Shown here: positions 5,315-9,598 of the stretch, piece after piece
How positions within the stretch are numbered: position 1 is the first letter of the stretch
How the letters are laid out: every line of letters starts with the position of its first letter
From: Treponema sp.
GTDB lineage: Bacteria; Spirochaetota; Spirochaetia; Treponematales; Breznakiellaceae
DNA length: 9,598 nt
Direction: 5' to 3'
NCBI GenBank assembly: GCA_031278025.1
Contig: JAITLF010000271.1
Span: 1-9,598, forward strand
Notes under the pieces: generated by a model
Database searches by the model: none
What the model saw: the letters and a program-made list of their open reading frames with translations, nothing else
Told to the model about the DNA's origin: nothing
Position numbers and translations under genes: made by a program

Positions 5315-6466
5315 ATGGAAGCCTCCCTCTACCTTCACATACCCTTCTGTGCCGGCTCTTGCGACTACTGCGACTTTTACTCCCTTCCGGTCCGTCCGGA
5401 CGGACCCGGGCTGGATGCCGGGCTTGATGCCGGGCTGGATGCCTTTGTGGGCATCCTCCTGGCTGATGTCCGGGACAGCCTGGCCCGTTTCGCCGTAGAC
5501 CGGGTTCCCTCCCTGTATGTAGGCGGCGGTACCCCTTCGGTTCTGGGCGCTGTTCGCGCAGCGCGCCTCCTTGCCGGCCTCCGGGCCCTCCTTCCCGCAT
5601 GGCCGGAAGAGGTTACCCTGGAGGCCAACCCCGAATCCGCGGACGGGGCGTTCCTCCGCGCCTGCCGGGAGGGCGGGGTAAGCCGCATAAGCCTGGGGGT
5701 ACAGACCTTTCACGAGCCTTCCCGCCGCATGGTTCACCGGGTAGGAGAGGGGAGCCTGCTTCCGGAACGCCTCTCCCTGGTTTCCGCCCTGTTTCCCGGC
5801 GCTTTTTCCGCAGACCTTATATCGGGACTTCCCGGCCAGGACGAACAGGCCCTGATGCGGGACATCGAAACCCTCCTGGCCTTTAACCCCGCCCATGTGT
5901 CCCTCTATGCACTAACCGCCGATCCTAAGTTGCCGGGCAGCCCCCCTGACGACGAGGCGGACCGGCTTTGGCTCCAGGGCAGGGACGCCCTGGAAGAGGC
6001 GGGCTATGCTCAATATGAAGTGTCCAACTTCTCCCGTCCGGGCAAACGTTCCCGGCACAACATCCGCTATTGGCGTATGGAAAACTGGCTGGGCATAGGC
6101 CCCGCCGCGTCGGGAACCGTCATAGACGACCGTACCGGCAGGGGCCGGCGGTATACCGTCAAGGCGGACGCGGGCGCATATAACACGCCGGCGTTTTCGA
6201 AGCGTAACGGCGGCGTAACGGTTGAATTTTTGGACCGGCTTACCCTCATCAAGGAAACCGTTCTGATGGGGTTCCGGTATATCGAAGGCCCGGACCGGGA
6301 ACGCTTTAGAATCCGGTTTGGGGCGGAGCTGGAAACAGTTATCCCCCGGACCCTGGAACGCTGGCGGAAACGGGGCTTGCTGGACGGCGAAAAGACCGCG
6401 CTAAACCGTAACGGACTATTGCTGCTCAACCGCTTTCTGCTGGAGGTTTTTGAGGAACTGGAGTGA
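5315..6466 (+). CDS. hemW: HemW-like radical SAM haem chaperone
   Basis: A 383-residue cytoplasmic radical SAM protein. The [4Fe-4S] motif CAGSCDYCDF (C-x3-C-x2-C, near residue 12) is followed by Phe where HemN carries a fourth Cys, which favours HemW (haem chaperone) over coproporphyrinogen dehydrogenase. Further family motifs are YVGGGTPSVL, LEANPES, ISLGVQTFHE, DLISGLPGQ, HVSLYALT, YEVSNFSRPGKRSRHNIRYW and LGIGPAASG, followed by a HemW-type winged C-terminal domain (from about residue 300). A three-unit GLDA repeat (residues 32-43) lies just after the cluster loop. The ATG at 5315 is the likely start because the cluster motif follows at the expected distance, but its SD is weak. Convergent with the helicase; 36 bp separate the stops. 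HemW should load haem onto target enzymes, but no haem pathway genes are nearby. Confidence 0.92.
   Translation: MEASLYLHIPFCAGSCDYCDFYSLPVRPDGPGLDAGLDAGLDAFVGILLADVRDSLARFAVDRVPSLYVGGGTPSVLGAVRAARLLAGLRALLPAWPEEVTLEANPESADGAFLRACREGGVSRISLGVQTFHEPSRRMVHRVGEGSLLPERLSLVSALFPGAFSADLISGLPGQDEQALMRDIETLLAFNPAHVSLYALTADPKLPGSPPDDEADRLWLQGRDALEEAGYAQYEVSNFSRPGKRSRHNIRYWRMENWLGIGPAASGTVIDDRTGRGRRYTVKADAGAYNTPAFSKRNGGVTVEFLDRLTLIKETVLMGFRYIEGPDRERFRIRFGAELETVIPRTLERWRKRGLLDGEKTALNRNGLLLLNRFLLEVFEELE
5408..5443 (+). repeat. 12-bp tandem repeat, three units, encoding GLDA in hemW
   Basis: GGGCTKGATGCC repeated three times in frame after the radical SAM loop. Only one base differs (CTT versus CTG in unit 2). 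It has the same unit length and copy number as the repeat in the Rpn-type gene, with a different sequence. Confidence 0.92.
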
Positions 6467-6486
6467 GGACCCGCCGGGGAGTCCTC
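6465..6486. terminator. Weak hairpin between convergent hemW and helicase stops
   Basis: GAGGAC (6465-6470) pairs with GTCCTC (6481-6486) around a 10-nt loop. There is no T tract in either direction, so it is a weak terminator candidate for both genes. Confidence 0.3.
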
Positions 6487-6502
6487 CGGAGCAGCGGTAC
6501 GG

Positions 6503-9118
6503 TTAGCCTAAATAATCCGAAAGCCGCCGGTAGGTTTGGTTTACCACCTGCTTCCTCCCGGTATCCACCCCGTCCCCCAACTCGTCTATCAGGGTTTCCA
6601 GGGCCGCAAGGCTCTCGTTGAGACTGGTGTGAAAGCCACGGGAACACTTGAACCAGTAGTTCCCTCCACCGTCGGTAAACATGCAGATAAAGCCCAGTTC
6701 CTTTTTATCCGGCCTCCACACCGCCGGGGTTACCAGATGAGGTATCTCGGCAAGCAGGGCGTCGGGGTTTTCCCTGGCATTGAAGTTGATTTTCCGGGGC
6801 CAGACCCGGCTCAGGGCGCCCTCTATTTCCAGGACGGGGACCAAAGACAGGATGAGGGACAGTTTTTCCTCCGGAAGAAGGGTATACGTGCCGTCCAGAA
6901 CGATGGTCCCCCTAAGCCCCTTGTACACGGAGGGATCTTCAATATCGTTCTTTACCCTGGACAGTTTTTCCCAGGGAAGGGTTACGAGCTTCCTGCCCTT
7001 GAAGGTCTTAATGTCAAAGACTTCGCTCCCTATCTTGATGGTATTGGTGAAGTCCCGGATGCGCCCGGATTTCTTCCCTTCCCCGCCCGCCGTTTCAGCC
7101 GCCGCGGCGGACTTCCCGCCCAGCGCGTCGAACAGCCCGTCTTTGAGCTTTTCCAGGACCCGGTGGGACAGGGGAGACACGGACATGGCATACATCCGGG
7201 TCGTTTTGATGATTTCTCCCGCCACGATATACTGAGGGTCCATCCTGAACATCACCGAGCCGGGATGGATGAGGATGCGGTCCGCCGTAAGGCTCCGGTA
7301 CATTTCCCGCCCCTCCCGCACACAGACAAACTGAATAAGCCCGGTGGCTACCGCGGAAAGATACTCCTCCACCGGCCCTCCGTAAAGCAGGGGCATCCCC
7401 ATGCCGGAAACAATCTCCTCAAGCTGGCCCGTAACATTGGCAATCTCCGCCATAGTCCGCTCGTCCAGGTAGTTTTGCTCGCAAAATTTGTCTTTCCGGC
7501 GGGATTCCCCATAGGCGCGGAACAGCTTGAGGTAGGAAACAAAATCCCCGTCCGGGTCCCGGAAACGGTGGTGGGCCCGCCGCGCATCCGTCTCTTCCCC
7601 CGGCGGCAGGACGTACGGACTCTGGGTGGAAAGGAAAGCCGCGGCGATGATGGTCTCCCTGGTAACTTCGGGGCAGCGCAGAACGGCTTCCACGATGATC
7701 CGGGACTGCCGTGGGGGAAGGGGAAATTCGGTCATCATCTTCCCTATCCTGGAGAGGGTTCTGTCCGCTTCCAGGGCATCCAGAAGGGTGAGGGTCTCCA
7801 CCGCCGCCAGAAGCCCTTCCCGGCCCGGCGGGGAAATGAAGTCGAATTCTTCAAAGGCGGTAACCCCTAAATCCGCCATCCTCAGGACCACCTCGGAAAG
7901 GTCGGTACGGAAAATATCCTCAACCGTAAAAAGAGGCCGGTTCTCGAACTCCTTCCGGGAATACAGGCGGTAGCAGGTTCCCTCACGGGTGCGCCCCGCC
8001 CGGCCCTTGCGCTGGTTCGCCGACGCCTTGGAGATAGGGGCTTCCACCAGGCTGGAGGTGAAGGTCCGGGGGTTGTAGTAGTTGAGCTTGGATAGCCCCG
8101 AATCGATCACGGCGGTTACCCCGTCTATGGTTACGGAGGTTTCGGCGATGTTGGTGGCAATCACCACCTTGGTTTTGCCCCGCGGGGCCGCGTCAAAGAC
8201 CCGTTCCTGCTCGTCCTTGCCGAGCCTGCCGTATAAGGGGACCAGGTGGAGGTACTTCCCCGCCTGGCCGGATGCCAGGCGGCCCATGCAGTCTTTGATC
8301 ATCTTTTCTCCGGGAAGGAAGATGAGCATGTCCCCCTCCCGTTTTTCGCTGATAAACCGCTCGGTAATCCCCTCAATCCGGGCGAGAAGGGCTTCCGCGG
8401 CAAGGCTGCCCAGGGGAAGACCGCCGCCGGGCGCCGCCGGGAGCCTTCCGCCCGGCCCCCGCCGGTTCCCGCGGCCCTCGTCGGACCCGGGTCCGCCGCT
8501 TTTTCCCGCCTGGACCGCCGGAGGATCGTAGATGAGGGTAACAGGGTAGGTTATGGCATCTATCTTTACCACCGGGACCTCCGGCAGGGCGATGCCGGGA
8601 TGTTCCCCAAAATACTCGGAAAAAACCTGGGCGTTTATGGTAGCCGAAGATATAATGACCTTGAAATCCCGCCGGGCTTCCAGAACCCATTTGAGAAGCC
8701 CCAGGATAAAATCAATGTTCAGACTCCGTTCATGGGCCTCGTCCACCATCAAAAGGCTGTATTTCGAAAGATAGGGATCCAGCTTCATCTCCTGGAGCAG
8801 GATGCCGTCGGTCATGATTTTGATTTTGGTATGTTGATTCGTCTTGTCTTCGAACCGCATCTTGTAGCCCACAACGCCCGGCATCTCCGCTCCCAATTGG
8901 CGGGCTATGTATTCGCTTACGGACATTGCCGCGATGCGCCGGGGCTGGGTAACGCCGATTATCCCCGATTGGGCGTACCCCGCTTCGTAAAGGATTAGCG
9001 GCATCTGGGTAGTCTTTCCCGAACCCGTCGGGCTCTCGACAACGATCACCTGGTTATGCGCCAGGGCTTCCAGAATTAAGCCCTTATGCCGGTAAACCGG
9101 AAGTTCTAAATAATTCAT
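6503..9118 (-). CDS. hrpA: HrpA-type DEAH-box ATP-dependent RNA helicase
   Basis: An 871-residue DEAH/RHA helicase that couples NTP hydrolysis to RNA strand separation or RNP remodelling. Motifs: Walker A GSGKTT (32-37), Ia TQPRRIA (57-63), II DEAH (126-129), III SAT (158-160), V TNIAETSVTIDGV (322-334) and VI QRKGRAGR (369-376). Winged-helix, HA2-like and OB-fold regions follow, then a C-terminal part ending in a charged RRLSDYLG. It is shorter than E. coli HrpA (about 1300) and lacks room for that protein's long tail. A Gly/Pro-rich low-complexity insert (about 200-237) separates the two RecA domains; a second Ala/Gly/Lys-rich linker lies around 7060-7130. The ATG at 9118 is preferred over an in-frame TTG at 9160 because NYLELPVYRHK is the expected N-terminus; neither has an SD. 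Helicase class is certain, the symbol is by similarity. Confidence 0.93.
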   Translation of the reverse strand: MNYLELPVYRHKGLILEALAHNQVIVVESPTGSGKTTQMPLILYEAGYAQSGIIGVTQPRRIAAMSVSEYIARQLGAEMPGVVGYKMRFEDKTNQHTKIKIMTDGILLQEMKLDPYLSKYSLLMVDEAHERSLNIDFILGLLKWVLEARRDFKVIISSATINAQVFSEYFGEHPGIALPEVPVVKIDAITYPVTLIYDPPAVQAGKSGGPGSDEGRGNRRGPGGRLPAAPGGGLPLGSLAAEALLARIEGITERFISEKREGDMLIFLPGEKMIKDCMGRLASGQAGKYLHLVPLYGRLGKDEQERVFDAAPRGKTKVVIATNIAETSVTIDGVTAVIDSGLSKLNYYNPRTFTSSLVEAPISKASANQRKGRAGRTREGTCYRLYSRKEFENRPLFTVEDIFRTDLSEVVLRMADLGVTAFEEFDFISPPGREGLLAAVETLTLLDALEADRTLSRIGKMMTEFPLPPRQSRIIVEAVLRCPEVTRETIIAAAFLSTQSPYVLPPGEETDARRAHHRFRDPDGDFVSYLKLFRAYGESRRKDKFCEQNYLDERTMAEIANVTGQLEEIVSGMGMPLLYGGPVEEYLSAVATGLIQFVCVREGREMYRSLTADRILIHPGSVMFRMDPQYIVAGEIIKTTRMYAMSVSPLSHRVLEKLKDGLFDALGGKSAAAAETAGGEGKKSGRIRDFTNTIKIGSEVFDIKTFKGRKLVTLPWEKLSRVKNDIEDPSVYKGLRGTIVLDGTYTLLPEEKLSLILSLVPVLEIEGALSRVWPRKINFNARENPDALLAEIPHLVTPAVWRPDKKELGFICMFTDGGGNYWFKCSRGFHTSLNESLAALETLIDELGDGVDTGRKQVVNQTYRRLSDYLG

Positions 9119-9124
9119 AGAACA

Positions 9125-9133
9125 AGTATAATA
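9125..9133 (-). promoter_or_regulatory. -10 region for the helicase gene, implying a leaderless transcript
   Basis: On the - strand TATTATACT contains two overlapping hexamers: TATTAT (9128-9133) and TATACT (9125-9130). TATACT ends 6 nt before the ATG at 9118, so the predicted +1 is the A of the start codon; TATTAT would leave a 3-nt leader. No convincing -35 is present; TTGGCA (9155-9160) is 21-24 bp away. Confidence 0.4.
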
Positions 9134-9167
9134 GATTTTACCGATAATTTTTACTGCCAAGTCGCGG

Positions 9168-9182
9168 GTTTTGGAACAGCCT
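9168..9182. repeat. Dispersed 15-mer GTTTTGGAACAGCCT, second locus
   Basis: Identical over 15 bases to 5158-5172. Here it stands alone, without its inverted partner, between the helicase upstream region and the hairpins that follow the right-edge gene. Confidence 0.8.
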
Positions 9183-9222
9183 GGCGGGGCTCCGCCCGCA
9201 CCTCGCGGGGCAGAGCCCCGCG
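9183..9222 (-). terminator. GC-rich hairpin pair downstream of the right-edge gene
   Basis: CGCGGGGC (9204-9211) and GCCCCGCG (9215-9222) form a perfect 8-bp stem with a 3-nt loop. A second stem, GGCGG (9183-9187) with CCGCC (9192-9196), follows. Both lie just past the stop of the - strand gene. The nearest A/T tract is in the adjoining 15-mer, which reads AGGCTGTTCCAAAA on the - strand, so this is not a canonical intrinsic terminator. Confidence 0.5.
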
Positions 9223-9226
9223 TGGA

Positions 9227-9598
9227 CTACCCGATGACTGCTTCCTCGACCGGGGACCAGGGGCCCATCTCGCCTTTGCTGTTTTCGTAGCACGTGGCGT
9301 AGTAGGCCGTCTTGCCCTTGTCTTCTTCCGTGTGCTGGACCCCGTGCGAGCACTTCCGGCTGCACCGGGAATTGGGCAGCCGCGCCCCGGACGCGGGCTT
9401 CTCGCCGCCAACCTGCCAGGCGTAGCGCACGCCGTAGGCGTCCTCCGGCTTGGAGTGGTCGCCGCGCTCCACGTTGAGGCCGCGTACCAGGTGTTCGTAG
9501 TGGTAGCGCGTGGTTTCCACCGCCGTGTCCGGCTTGCTGGCGGGCGGGCCGTGGGGCGTGGGCGTCGTGTCCTTCGGGTGGATGCCCAGGGCCAGTTT
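9227..9598 (-). CDS. Uncharacterised protein, C-terminal part ending in GPWSP (5' end outside window)
   Basis: The frame is open from the right edge to TAG (9227-9229), giving 123 visible residues; the start is not in the window. The sequence begins KLALGIHPKDTTPTPHGPP, followed by KPDT, a charged stretch, then GVRYAWQVGGEKP, a Cys/Arg segment, KGKTAYYATCYENSKGEMGPWSP and a short beta-like end. The pattern of alternating hydrophobic strands ending in a GxWS turn resembles a fibronectin type III-like or other beta-sandwich domain. I recognise the HPKDTTPTP and YYATCYENSKG...GPWSP blocks as recurring in uncharacterised proteins of gut treponemes and Bacteroidetes, with no known function. The DNA is GC-rich with strong G/C third positions. 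No function is assigned. Confidence 0.7.
   Translation of the reverse strand, partial: KLALGIHPKDTTPTPHGPPASKPDTAVETTRYHYEHLVRGLNVERGDHSKPEDAYGVRYAWQVGGEKPASGARLPNSRCSRKCSHGVQHTEEDKGKTAYYATCYENSKGEMGPWSPVEEAVIG

Noticed and set aside
5315..6466. Coproporphyrinogen III dehydrogenase (HemN)
   Set aside because: The fourth Cys after the CxxxCxxC motif is replaced by Phe and the length (383) fits HemW rather than HemN (about 450).

Overview
The window looks like chromosomal DNA of a moderately GC-rich spirochaete, probably a gut Treponema. Three things suggest this: a long-form PPi-dependent phosphofructokinase of the type spirochaetes use, a HrpA-type DEAH helicase, and a dispersed motif (TTTTGGAACAGCCT) that I associate from memory with termite-gut treponemes. 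The genus is an inference; no rRNA or other decisive marker is present.

Layout from left to right: (1) the C-terminal ATPase domain of a sensor histidine kinase, + strand, cut by the left edge. (2) Convergent with it, a FAD-dependent oxidoreductase of the geranylgeranyl-reductase-like superfamily, - strand, with its own SD and an extended -10 promoter. (3) A gene-free stretch of about 670 bp (1754-2423) dominated by a perfectly phased 21-bp minisatellite of 19 units and ending in a strong bidirectional terminator hairpin. (4) PPi-dependent phosphofructokinase, - strand. (5) Divergent from it, an AT-richer + strand gene for a PD-(D/E)XK nuclease of the Rpn type. It carries a perfect internal Shine-Dalgarno and an in-frame ATG that would give a separate 66-residue C-terminal protein, plus three EARG repeats. 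This matches the gene-within-gene toxin/antitoxin arrangement described for E. coli Rpn proteins. (6) A 227-bp spacer with a 16-bp perfect inverted repeat and an extra repeat copy. (7) A HemW-like radical SAM protein, + strand. (8) A large DEAH-box helicase of the HrpA type, - strand, whose -10 box lies so close to the ATG that the mRNA may be leaderless. (9) GC-rich hairpins, and then the C-terminal part of an uncharacterised protein ending in a GPWSP motif, - strand, cut by the right edge.

The full genes are mostly transcribed singly, in alternating orientation, and I see no multi-gene operon. Central carbon metabolism (PFP), haem handling (HemW) and RNA metabolism (HrpA) are housekeeping functions. 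The accessory features are the Rpn-type gene, the minisatellite and the right-edge gene. The best candidate for an under-described system is the Rpn-type gene with its predicted intragenic short product; the 21-bp array is the second.
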